Shown here in pieces: positions 27,801 through 35,112 of a stretch of 64,000 nt of DNA. Each line of letters opens with the position of its first letter. Within the stretch, counting starts at the first letter, position 1. The notes under the pieces were generated by a model. It searched no databases. It saw only the letters and a program-made list of their open reading frames with translations, and had not been told where the DNA came from. Source of the stretch: DASRDU01 sp046331565 (GTDB lineage: Bacteria > Acidobacteriota > Blastocatellia > RBC074); assembly GCA_046331565.1 (NCBI GenBank), contig JAXLQP010000002.1, forward strand, positions 1,674,001 to 1,738,000, in the 5' to 3' direction. Both the position numbers and the translations under genes were made by a program.

Positions 27801-28920
27801 GCAAAATCCGAACTGCGATCCGGGCGCAGTTGACACCAATGGCAATGTGACCCGGCGCGGCAACTGCGTGATTCAGACAGCCAAAGTCGCGGCGGATCTG
27901 ACCAGTCCGCTGGTTCGGCAGTCGCTGGATGGCAGCGCCGTCAACAAGTTCAGACCCTTCCCGGATCTGAGCGGCGTTCGTTATCAGCAATACACCGGGA
28001 CATCGAATTACCATTCATTGCAGATGACACTCAGTCGTCAGACGGGCAAGAACCTGCAATTCTTCGCCACCTACACCTTCTCGAAGGTGCTGGGAACGAG
28101 GGGCGGTGAATTCAATGACCTTGATCCGCTCGACACGCGCGGGCGCGGTTACGGTGTGCTGGATTACGACCGCACACACATCTTCAACCTGTCATACAAC
28201 TACAACCTGCCGAACCTGTCGCCGTTCAGCAATCTGCTTTCACGCGGGCTGCTCAATGGCTGGCAGTTGTCAGGCATCACGACTTTCTCCAGCGGCACGC
28301 CGGTCAATCTGAGGTTCTCCGGCGATGTGGCTGGCCTGTCCATCGCGGCTTTCGGGTCTGACGCCTTCTCGACGGCAGGTTTTGCCGCCGGGTCAATTGC
28401 GCCGCTCTTCAGCAAGAACCCGAATCTGGGCGGGAAGGATGTCGGTGAAAAGGTACTCGATATCAGCGCCATCAGCATTCCGGCGTTTGGTTCATCGGGC
28501 GCGACCATTTCACCCTTCTACTTCCGCACTCCGTCGCGCTCCAACTGGGACATCTCCCTGTTCAAGAACTTCAAGTTCAAGGAGACCAAAAACCTCCAGT
28601 TCCGCGCCGGATTCTTCAATATCTTCAACCAGGCTTTTGCGAAGAATATTGACAACCAGAACGCCAGCAACAGCGACATTTACCTGACGCTCCAGACCAC
28701 CTGTGTGAGAACGCCGGTCAATCAGACGCTGGTGCTTGCGGATGGAACCAAACAAACCTTTACCCAGACCTTTGCCAATGGCATTGGCGGCACCGGACAG
28801 GGTGTGTGCGATCCGTCGAAAGGCTTCAAATTCACGGATGACACGCTCAAGAACTTCGGCACGATTACGACCAAGCGCGGTCAGCGCGTGATCGAACTGG
28901 CCCTGAAGTTCACCTTCTAG
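24883..28920 (+). CDS. TonB-dependent receptor with carboxypeptidase-regulatory domain (Oar-like)
   Basis: 1345 residues from the ATG at 24883, with GGAGGGG 8 nt upstream. A signal peptide (LGLLLLLLLTVGTVTSAQT) is followed by a CarboxypepD_reg Ig-like domain (TIRGVVKDPSGAVVPKATVT), a plug domain (SYNGQ-like AYAVNGQRGQNNNVSVDGS) and a long beta-barrel ending in the aromatic-tailed strand VIELALKFTF. Such proteins import large substrates or export/retain proteins in Acidobacteria and Myxococcus. The substrate is not predictable. The energy source would be TonB, for example the one at 19758. Confidence 0.95.
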   Translation: MLNLPVINGCSGHSPGHRHRPGAIAAVASLGLLLLLLLTVGTVTSAQTIGSATIRGVVKDPSGAVVPKATVTVTLLRTNTERRTVTSNDGIYTFAALDPGTYTLTVESAGFKKYVQTELVLSPSETKGLDITMEVGAASESVTVTATAAEEIKTETGERSNTIKAAQIENLSIISRNSLELLRILPGVVAPDASTYQVSGFGDASAYAVNGQRGQNNNVSVDGSRVIDIGCNCGSIVSLNNDMVQEVTVQTSNFAAEHGNSGVQISGTTKSGSRDFHGSAYTYVRHEALAANDRFRNYIKAGDPNSLAGQKPVGQFYYPGGTIGGPVTLPKKVFGPLGGFNEGRDKLFFFVGFEIQRQTFGAPPRISSVPTAGQRTGNYADVVNFARVVPYTIPAGAKAGDTVCKGVLSTQTVCGVLDAGLKPTNEYVQLKVPAGFPNAGNNIINNNLAPYINPLGRTLINLYPLPNFNDPTGAHNYISNTTQTQHRKDLKMRFDYKFSDKTNLYVRITRETQGEVNPYGIWWGPSTYELPSANEQLDLGRSVAVGLTKVISPTMTNEFVFSGSKLKLDNQYQDPNKVKLSTLGVDNLWRLPFDNTQFGRQSPFISLSLISWAEGQLWSPGTNPIFAYNDSFSITDNLAKVAGSHTLKFGALIEQGNKKQNFQGDPDSQGLIGFNNWNGNGTGNDWGDLLVGQLTDVGHGTQPPVGNYRFYNYEFYAQDSWKVRSNFTLEYGLRASHMTINKERKGFDILFSPSAYKKGAGYYINGDPFRPNGVLSAARGEIQKGAIDPPAVEWGPRLNFAWNVFPQNDRLVIRGGAGVFYNRVQGNFQYDATLRSAPNGNVGATLGPGTSIPGAFKPDGSLYTFNDLGGLTLSNMGMVTLPNGTKVPVNPLKLANGGATIISPDPNSNQFPTTYTTSLSVATRMPFQTVLETGYVGTFGRHLAARLPINAIPLGALLKGGVAGDPGSPITFLQNPNCDPGAVDTNGNVTRRGNCVIQTAKVAADLTSPLVRQSLDGSAVNKFRPFPDLSGVRYQQYTGTSNYHSLQMTLSRQTGKNLQFFATYTFSKVLGTRGGEFNDLDPLDTRGRGYGVLDYDRTHIFNLSYNYNLPNLSPFSNLLSRGLLNGWQLSGITTFSSGTPVNLRFSGDVAGLSIAAFGSDAFSTAGFAAGSIAPLFSKNPNLGGKDVGEKVLDISAISIPAFGSSGATISPFYFRTPSRSNWDISLFKNFKFKETKNLQFRAGFFNIFNQAFAKNIDNQNASNSDIYLTLQTTCVRTPVNQTLVLADGTKQTFTQTFANGIGGTGQGVCDPSKGFKFTDDTLKNFGTITTKRGQRVIELALKFTF

Positions 28921-28945
28921 CCCCGATTCAACCGATCTGACTTTT

Positions 28946-28993
28946 CTGGTGCGCGGGAGTTGAAATCTTCAGCTTCCCCGCACCAGATTTTAT
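28946..28993 (+). terminator. Hairpin plus T-rich tail after the TonB receptor
   Basis: CTGGTGCG (28946-28953) pairs with CGCACCAG (28979-28986), and the stem extends imperfectly inward (GGGAG with CTTCC). ATTTTATTTG follows. It lies 26 bp after the receptor stop and fits an intrinsic terminator. Confidence 0.7.
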
Positions 28994-29159
28994 TTGCACA
29001 GGGATTTCTGCGGCTCCGGTAAAGACCGTCTGAAAGCGGCTCAGGCCGGGCGCCTCATCCGGTTTCAGCCTGGAGCCTGCCGAACGGCGATGCTATACTT
29101 TTGCCGTTCGTTTCACTGCCTGTGGTCAGCAACCTCGCTGAAAATTTCTGCGATTATTT

Positions 29160-30323
29160 ATGCTCGTCAGTCTTGTCCTTATTTTTTTACTGACGCCTGC
29201 GCCCGTGCAGGACCGCGACACGGTGCGGCAATCCGAGGCGCATTTCGAACGTGGCGTCGAGTTGCAGCAGCGCGGCGATTATCAGGGCGCGCGCGAAGCC
29301 TATGAAGCGGCGCTGAAGCTGATTCCGCGCCGCGTTGATGCGCTCTCGAACCTTGGCGTCGTTCACGCCCGCCTGGGGCAGTACGAAGCGGCCATCAGTA
29401 ATTACAAGGCCGCGCTCGCCATTGATCCGGCTGAACACGGCATTCGCCTCAATCTTGGCATCGCTTATTTCCAGATTGATCAGTTCGGCCAGGCGGAGGC
29501 TGAACTGGCCAGAGTCATCAGGGCAATGCCCGACAATCAGCAGGCGCACCTGCTGCACGGTCTGTGCCTCTTTCAGACCGGCAGGCTGAAGGAAGCCATT
29601 GCCGAACTTGAACCGCTCTACCAGGCGCAGCCCCGCAATCTGTCCATCGCTTATGCGCTGGCCAACGCTTACATTCAGGACGAACAGATTGTCAGAGGCC
29701 AGGTGCTGGTGGACAAGGTTTTCAAAAATCTCAACTCGGCTGAATCGCACCTCATCATCGGCACTTTCAATCTGGCGCTGAAGCAGCTTCAGCCAGCCTT
29801 TGAGGAACTCCGGCAGGCCGTGCAGCTCAATCCGAATCTGCCCACGCTGCATTCACAGCTTGGCCTGGTTTACCTGCTGACGGGCAACCGCGAAAAGGCG
29901 ATGGAGGAGTTTCGCCAGGAGTTGCAGATCAATCCGCGTGATTTCAACGCCAACACGCGACTCGGCTGGCTGCTGCGCGAAGATGGTCATCTGGATGAAG
30001 CATCGGCGCTGCTCAGGCGCGGGCTGGAACTGCGTCCTGATGATCCCGGCCCGCTCTTTCAACTGGCGCAGCTTCTTCAGGCGCAGGGCAAAACTGAGGA
30101 AGCCGCCGCGTTGCTGGAAAAGGTGACGAGGATTCTGCCTGATTACAGCCCGGCCCACGTGCTGCTGGCGCGGCTTTATTTCAAGCTCAAGCGCGTGGAT
30201 GATGCCCGGCGCGAACAGGCCATCATCGAACGACTGACCATCGAGCAGCAGAAAAAACAGCCGAGTGCTGATAAAAACCCGCTGCTGCGCGATCCCTTCG
30301 ACCGCGTGATTCCGAAACCGTAA
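29160..30323 (+). CDS. Secreted TPR protein
   Basis: 387 residues. A short hydrophobic signal (MLVSLVLIFLLTPAP) precedes about nine to ten TPR repeats covering almost the entire protein (ALSNLGVVHARLGQYEAAIS, LHSQLGLVYLLTGNREKAM). The last part is basic and Lys/Gln-rich. It is a likely periplasmic protein-binding scaffold. Its stop touches the start codon of the cytochrome gene, so the two are translated together. Confidence 0.88.
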   Translation: MLVSLVLIFLLTPAPVQDRDTVRQSEAHFERGVELQQRGDYQGAREAYEAALKLIPRRVDALSNLGVVHARLGQYEAAISNYKAALAIDPAEHGIRLNLGIAYFQIDQFGQAEAELARVIRAMPDNQQAHLLHGLCLFQTGRLKEAIAELEPLYQAQPRNLSIAYALANAYIQDEQIVRGQVLVDKVFKNLNSAESHLIIGTFNLALKQLQPAFEELRQAVQLNPNLPTLHSQLGLVYLLTGNREKAMEEFRQELQINPRDFNANTRLGWLLREDGHLDEASALLRRGLELRPDDPGPLFQLAQLLQAQGKTEEAAALLEKVTRILPDYSPAHVLLARLYFKLKRVDDARREQAIIERLTIEQQKKQPSADKNPLLRDPFDRVIPKP

Positions 30324-31484
30324 ATGAAATCGCACGTCCGACACAGGTTCATCTCGCTGCTGGTGCTGGCCGCCTTTCTGCTGGCGCTGCTGGCTGGCGC
30401 GTCCGACCCGCACGCGCAGGATCAGGCGACCGCGCCGCAGGGCCGCAAATTCTGGCGTCCGACCTTTGTTCCGGTGGGCACTGAGTTTGTCGGCTCGCAG
30501 GCGTGCAGCGAATGTCACAAGAGCCGCCTCAGTTCTCAGTTGCAGAGTTCGATGGGGCTGGCGATGGAACCGGCGGCTACGGCCAAAATTCTGATTGCCA
30601 ATCCGCAGCTTCAGTTCCGGCTGGGCAAATACACCTGGGAAGTCGTGCGCAGCGGCAATCAGAGCCTTTATTCCGTCACCGACGGCAGCGCCACCATCAC
30701 GGTTCCGGTGCGTTATGCCTTTGGTCAGGGCAAGGCCGGTCAGACTTACGTGCTCGAATATAAAGGTGACTTTTACGAAAGCCGCCTGAGTTTTTACATT
30801 GACATCAAGGGTCTTGATTTCACGCTCGGCGTGCCGCGCACAGAACCCGATTCGCTGGTAGCGGCGCTCGGCAGGCCGATGTCAAAGGATGAAACGCTGC
30901 AATGTTTCTCGTGCCACACCACCGGCGCGGTGATCGGCACGAAGCTGCATCTGGATAAAATGATGCCGGGCATCGGGTGCGAATCCTGTCACGGGCCGGG
31001 CGGCGAACACGTTGCCGCGAGCCAGGCCGGACGCCCAAACAAGGATAAGATTTTCAACCCCGCCCGCCTGAACGCTGACGATATGGCCCAGGAATTCTGC
31101 GGCGCCTGTCATCGCAGCGCCGAAGATATTCTGTCCAAGCCCAGCCTTTACGGCCTCAACAACGTGCGCTTTCAGCCGTACCGCATCTTCAACAGCAAAT
31201 GCTATTCGGATGATCGCCGGATCAGTTGCACGGCCTGTCACAACGTGCACGAGCCGGGCATCGAAACCGAAGCATATTACGATGCGAAATGCCTGGCCTG
31301 TCACCAGTCATCGGCTAAAGCGGCTGCGCCCGTCACCGGACAGCGCACGGCTCCGGCCTGCCGGGTTGATGCGAAGCACTGCGCATCGTGTCATATGCCG
31401 AAAGTTGATCTGCCCGGCGCGCATTTCAAGTTCACCGATCACCGCATTCGGATTGCCAGAGAAGGCGCTCCCTATCCGTTCTGA
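30324..31484 (+). CDS. Multiheme cytochrome c (cytochrome c554-like)
   Basis: 386 residues with an N-terminal signal (LVLAAFLLALLAGASDPHAQ). Seven CXXCH haem motifs are visible: CSECH (Cys61), CFSCH, CESCH, CGACH, CTACH, CLACH and CASCH. It is exported and would carry electrons outside the inner membrane. The pattern resembles cytochrome c554/c3-type families found with TPR and ASPIC/UnbV proteins in Acidobacteria. The donor and acceptor are unknown. It sits between two TPR genes in one transcription unit, starting immediately after the first. Confidence 0.92.
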   Translation: MKSHVRHRFISLLVLAAFLLALLAGASDPHAQDQATAPQGRKFWRPTFVPVGTEFVGSQACSECHKSRLSSQLQSSMGLAMEPAATAKILIANPQLQFRLGKYTWEVVRSGNQSLYSVTDGSATITVPVRYAFGQGKAGQTYVLEYKGDFYESRLSFYIDIKGLDFTLGVPRTEPDSLVAALGRPMSKDETLQCFSCHTTGAVIGTKLHLDKMMPGIGCESCHGPGGEHVAASQAGRPNKDKIFNPARLNADDMAQEFCGACHRSAEDILSKPSLYGLNNVRFQPYRIFNSKCYSDDRRISCTACHNVHEPGIETEAYYDAKCLACHQSSAKAAAPVTGQRTAPACRVDAKHCASCHMPKVDLPGAHFKFTDHRIRIAREGAPYPF

Positions 31485-31507
31485 GCTTCATCGTGAAAGA
31501 GGTTGCA

Positions 31508-32734
31508 GTGAAAGATTCATTGATCGCCCGCACTGTATTGATTCTCTGCCTGGCCGCCCTGCTGACTGAGCCTAGTGCAGCGCAGCAGCGCCGCACCAGA
31601 TCGGCCACGAAGCCTGCCACGTCACAGAATTTCGAGCAGTTGAAAACTGACGCCGACCTTGCGCGCGAAGCCGGAAAGCTCGAAGAGGCCATTTCACTCT
31701 ATCGCCGCGCCGTTGCCGCGCAGCCGAAGTGGGTCGAAGGCTGGTGGTATCTGGCTACGCTGCTTTATGACCGCGATCAGTATGCCGAAGCCGCCCGCGC
31801 TTTTCGCCAGGCGACACTGTTGCAGCCAAATGCCGGAGCGCCGCTCGTGATGCTTGGACTGTGTGAATTCAGGCTCAGCGATTATGACAATGCGCTGAAA
31901 CATATTCGGCAGGGTCGTCAGCTTGGACTGCGCGACAATCAGGAACTGAACCGCGTGATGCGGTATCACGAAGGCGTGCTGCTGCTGCTCAAGGGCGATT
32001 TTGAAACGGCGCAGAATGTATTCAGGGCGCTCAGCTATGACAACGTCAATCACGAAGACCTGCTGATCGCGCACGGGCTGGCCAGTCTGCGCCTGCCGAT
32101 GCTGCCTTCGCAGGTTTCTCAGAATTACCGCGACCGCGACCTGATTCGCCGCGCCGGACTGGCGGAACACCAGTCAGCGCAACTGAACGCTTCAGACGCG
32201 CAGCATGAATTTGAAAGGCTGGTCGCTGATTACCCGAAAGCGCCCAACCTCAATTATGCGCTGGGCCAGTTCATGCTTCGTCAGCGCAATGACGAAGGCG
32301 CGCTCGCGGCCTTTCAGCGTGAAATTGAAAACTCGCCCAGCCACGCGCTGGCCCGGTTGCAGATTGCTTACATCAGATTGCGCAACAAGGAAGCCGAGGC
32401 CGGTCTGAAACTGACTGAGGAAGCCATCAAGCTGCATCCGCGCCTGCCGCTCGGCCATTACATTCTGGGCCGGATTCTTTACGACACGGGCGCGAATCCC
32501 AGAGCCATTGAGGAACTCGAAACCGCGCGGCGGCTGGCTCCGAATGAACCGCGCGTTCATTTCGCGCTCTCACGCGCTTACGCCAAAGCCGGGCGCAAGG
32601 CCGAAGCCGAACAGGCCCGCGAAACCTTTGCCCGCCTCAATAAACAGGCCGAACAATCGGCTGCTCAGGGCGTCGCGCGCGGCGAAGCCATTGATGAAAA
32701 TACCGAGAAGCCCAAACCCGAACCGCAAAAATAA
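31508..32734 (+). CDS. Secreted TPR protein
   Basis: About 408 residues from the GTG at 31508, with AGAGG 5 nt upstream. An in-frame GTG at 31493 is the alternative. A signal peptide (MKDSLIARTVLILCLAALLTE without the full cleavage site) is followed by TPR repeats through most of the protein (GWWYLATLLYDRDQYAEAAR, LGHYILGRILYDTGANPRAI). The C-terminus is charged (EKPKPEP). It is the last gene of the TPR-cytochrome-TPR unit. Confidence 0.88.
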   Translation: MKDSLIARTVLILCLAALLTEPSAAQQRRTRSATKPATSQNFEQLKTDADLAREAGKLEEAISLYRRAVAAQPKWVEGWWYLATLLYDRDQYAEAARAFRQATLLQPNAGAPLVMLGLCEFRLSDYDNALKHIRQGRQLGLRDNQELNRVMRYHEGVLLLLKGDFETAQNVFRALSYDNVNHEDLLIAHGLASLRLPMLPSQVSQNYRDRDLIRRAGLAEHQSAQLNASDAQHEFERLVADYPKAPNLNYALGQFMLRQRNDEGALAAFQREIENSPSHALARLQIAYIRLRNKEAEAGLKLTEEAIKLHPRLPLGHYILGRILYDTGANPRAIEELETARRLAPNEPRVHFALSRAYAKAGRKAEAEQARETFARLNKQAEQSAAQGVARGEAIDENTEKPKPEPQK

Positions 32735-32747
32735 GCAGCCGCAAAAC

Positions 32748-32844
32748 GAAAGTACGGCACAGACGGAAATAACGAAACGCACGGAAGAATGCCTGACCTG
32801 AGATTTTCCGTGTGTTTCGTTATTGCCGCCTGTGCCGTACTTTC
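32748..32844. repeat. 39-bp near-perfect inverted repeat reaching into a gene end
   Basis: Arms 32748-32786 and 32806-32844 pair with 3 mismatches around a 19-nt loop. The motif is AAAGTACGGCACAG plus ATAACGAAAC-type sequence. The right arm covers the stop codon and last codons of the minus-strand ASPIC/UnbV gene (stop 32820-32822). The repeat separates two convergent genes. Confidence 0.85.
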
Positions 32845-35111
32845 TCTTCTGCCTTCACGCCAGCGCCGAGCGCAAACGAGCGCAGCGACCGCACGCGAAA
32901 ATTCGCTTCGCCTTCCTTCAGTTCAATAAACTGATTGACGCCCACATTGCGAAAGGTCTGCTGAGTTTTGCTCGCGGGCCAGAACACTTCGAGAGTTCCA
33001 ATCTGCCCGGCCCTGCCGAGTCCGATTTCCTGTGTGAGTGATGATGCGCCGAATGAGCCGCCGCTGCTCACTTCACGATATCGCAGCGACTTTGCGCCGT
33101 TCGCTTCAGCCAGCGTGATTCTGATCTTTGCTCCAATCGCGGCCCGGCTGGTTTTCGTCCCTGTCAGTTTGATTGAAATCCAGTTGTTGTCGTGGCCCGG
33201 ATTGGCAAACAGCGCCTTGTTGTAAGCATCGCCCGGCAGAAAGCCGCCGATATTGACGTAAAGATCCTGGTTGCCGTCGTTGTTGATGTCACCAAATGCA
33301 ACACCGTGACCTTTCTGCAAATGGCCGGTGCCGGTGGCGGCAGTAACATCGGTAAAGCTTCTGCCGCCGCGATTGTGAAACATGAAATTCGGCATCAGCG
33401 CCGCATACGATGGCGCGCCGGTGCCGAGATAAAAATCCAGAAAGCCGTCATTGTCGAGATCACCGAAATTCGCGCCCATTGTCGGCACAACGCGATTCAG
33501 CCCGACCTCTTTCGTCACATCCTGAAAGCCGCCTTTGCCATCGTTGCGATACAGCTTCATCGTTTCGGCCTGTGGCGGCAGATTCAGAAAACCGCGCGCA
33601 ACTTCAGTCACCGAAGGCACAAAGCTCGCCACAAACAGATCAGGCCAGCCGTCATTATCATAATCAAAAAACCAGGTCGGAAAGCTCATCACCGGTTTTT
33701 CGACGTGAAGCTGCCGGGCCATTTCAGTAAAGGTGCCGTCGCCGTTGTTGCGATAGAAAAAGTTTTCACCGCCATAATTCGAGACATACAGATCAGCATC
33801 GCCGTCGTTGTCGTAATCGCCCCACGCTGCGCCTTTGGTAAAGGCCGCGCGACCGACTCCGGCTTTTTGCGTCACGTCCTCAAATGTGCCGTCGCCGCGA
33901 TTGCGAAACAACTGGCTCGGCGTTTCTTCGTGGCCGATGAACACATCCAGCCAGCCATCATTGTCAAAATCGGCCCACGCGGCTGAATGCGTGCGGTGCG
34001 CGCCGCTCAGGAGTCCGCTTTGTGCGGTCACATCAGTAAAAGTGCCGTCGCCATTATTGCGCAGCAGCGAATTGCGCATCGGGAATTCCCAGCCGCCGCG
34101 CATCACAAAAATATCCAGCCAGCCGTCGTTGTTGTAATCGGTCTGCACGCAGTTGATGCCGCCGAGCTGATCGGTCAGCCCCGCCTGTTTTGTTCGCTCG
34201 CTGAATGTGCCATCGCCGTTGTTGTGAAACAGGCGCAATGAATCGCACGCGCTGACGCTTGAGATGACCACATCGGCCCAGCCGTCATTGTCGAAATCAT
34301 CCACAATCGCGCCGCCTGCATCGCTGACCGGATCAATGCCGAGCGAGGCCGCGACATCAGTGAATTTCGCCATCCGGTCTTTTGCAGCAATGGCGGCAGG
34401 CGGAATCAGAAACGCGGCATGTACGGACTGCGGGTATTTGCCGAGCGCCTGGTAAGCCAGGTTCAGCAGCCAGCGCACCTCAAGGTTGTCAGGCCGCTGC
34501 GCCAGATGCTTTCTGAAATATTCGATGGCCTTTTCAGCTCCGGCGGGATGATGATGCTGCGCGGCTTTGCTGAGCGGAAAGATACAGGTTTCGGCGTTGT
34601 GATTGTGAACGCAGTTTTCCAGTTCGCCACTCCGCAGCCAGGCCACACCGAGAATCTCCTCCATAAAAATCTTGTCTTCGGCATATTCAGGATGCTGCGG
34701 CAGGCTCGCAGTGAGCAGGTCATAAGCGGCTTCAAAGTGTTCGATGGCCTTTGCCATTTCGCCGCGATAAGAGGCCAGTTGTCCCAGCTCATTGTGCAGC
34801 CGCACCATCTGAAGCGCGTACTGGCGGCGGTCAGCGGCCTGCGCGAGCGAATTCAGATAACCTTCGGCTGAAACGGTGGCGCGCCGCCCGGCTTCGTTTT
34901 TGGCGGCGCAGATGGCGCGCAAATCAAGCGGGTCAGGCAGCGTGAAGAAGCGGCTGAGTTCGATGCGACCTGAAACTTCCAGAACAATCTGATAATCGCC
35001 TGCACCGGGCGGGCGGCGATTCCAGCTTTGATCCTGCGGCGCGTTCTGACTGCTTTGCGGCAGGCCCAGGCCGAGCAGCAGAACAAGCAGGAGCAGCAGC
35101 ACTGTTTTCAT
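32820..35111 (-). CDS. Secreted FG-GAP/VCBS-repeat protein with ASPIC/UnbV domain
   Basis: 763 residues from the ATG at 35111, which opens a signal peptide (MKTVLLLLLVLLLGLGLPQS). This start lies 2 bp after the upstream VWA stop. A helical TPR-like part (about 80-270) precedes seven or more calcium-binding-like repeats (DFDNDGWADVVISS, DYDNDGDADLYVSNYG). The C-terminal ASPIC/UnbV domain follows (NNWISIKLTGTKTSRAAIGA). Proteins with this layout resemble human CRTAC1 and are secreted. Their ligand in bacteria is unknown. The last codons lie inside an inverted repeat. Confidence 0.9.
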   Translation of the reverse strand: MKTVLLLLLVLLLGLGLPQSSQNAPQDQSWNRRPPGAGDYQIVLEVSGRIELSRFFTLPDPLDLRAICAAKNEAGRRATVSAEGYLNSLAQAADRRQYALQMVRLHNELGQLASYRGEMAKAIEHFEAAYDLLTASLPQHPEYAEDKIFMEEILGVAWLRSGELENCVHNHNAETCIFPLSKAAQHHHPAGAEKAIEYFRKHLAQRPDNLEVRWLLNLAYQALGKYPQSVHAAFLIPPAAIAAKDRMAKFTDVAASLGIDPVSDAGGAIVDDFDNDGWADVVISSVSACDSLRLFHNNGDGTFSERTKQAGLTDQLGGINCVQTDYNNDGWLDIFVMRGGWEFPMRNSLLRNNGDGTFTDVTAQSGLLSGAHRTHSAAWADFDNDGWLDVFIGHEETPSQLFRNRGDGTFEDVTQKAGVGRAAFTKGAAWGDYDNDGDADLYVSNYGGENFFYRNNGDGTFTEMARQLHVEKPVMSFPTWFFDYDNDGWPDLFVASFVPSVTEVARGFLNLPPQAETMKLYRNDGKGGFQDVTKEVGLNRVVPTMGANFGDLDNDGFLDFYLGTGAPSYAALMPNFMFHNRGGRSFTDVTAATGTGHLQKGHGVAFGDINNDGNQDLYVNIGGFLPGDAYNKALFANPGHDNNWISIKLTGTKTSRAAIGAKIRITLAEANGAKSLRYREVSSGGSFGASSLTQEIGLGRAGQIGTLEVFWPASKTQQTFRNVGVNQFIELKEGEANFRVRSLRSFALGAGVKAEEKVRHRRQ

Positions 35112-35112
35112 A

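Noticed and set aside
33192..33986. 264-residue plus-strand frame
   Set aside because: It is a shadow of the calcium-repeat region. The repeat pattern produces long open antisense frames.
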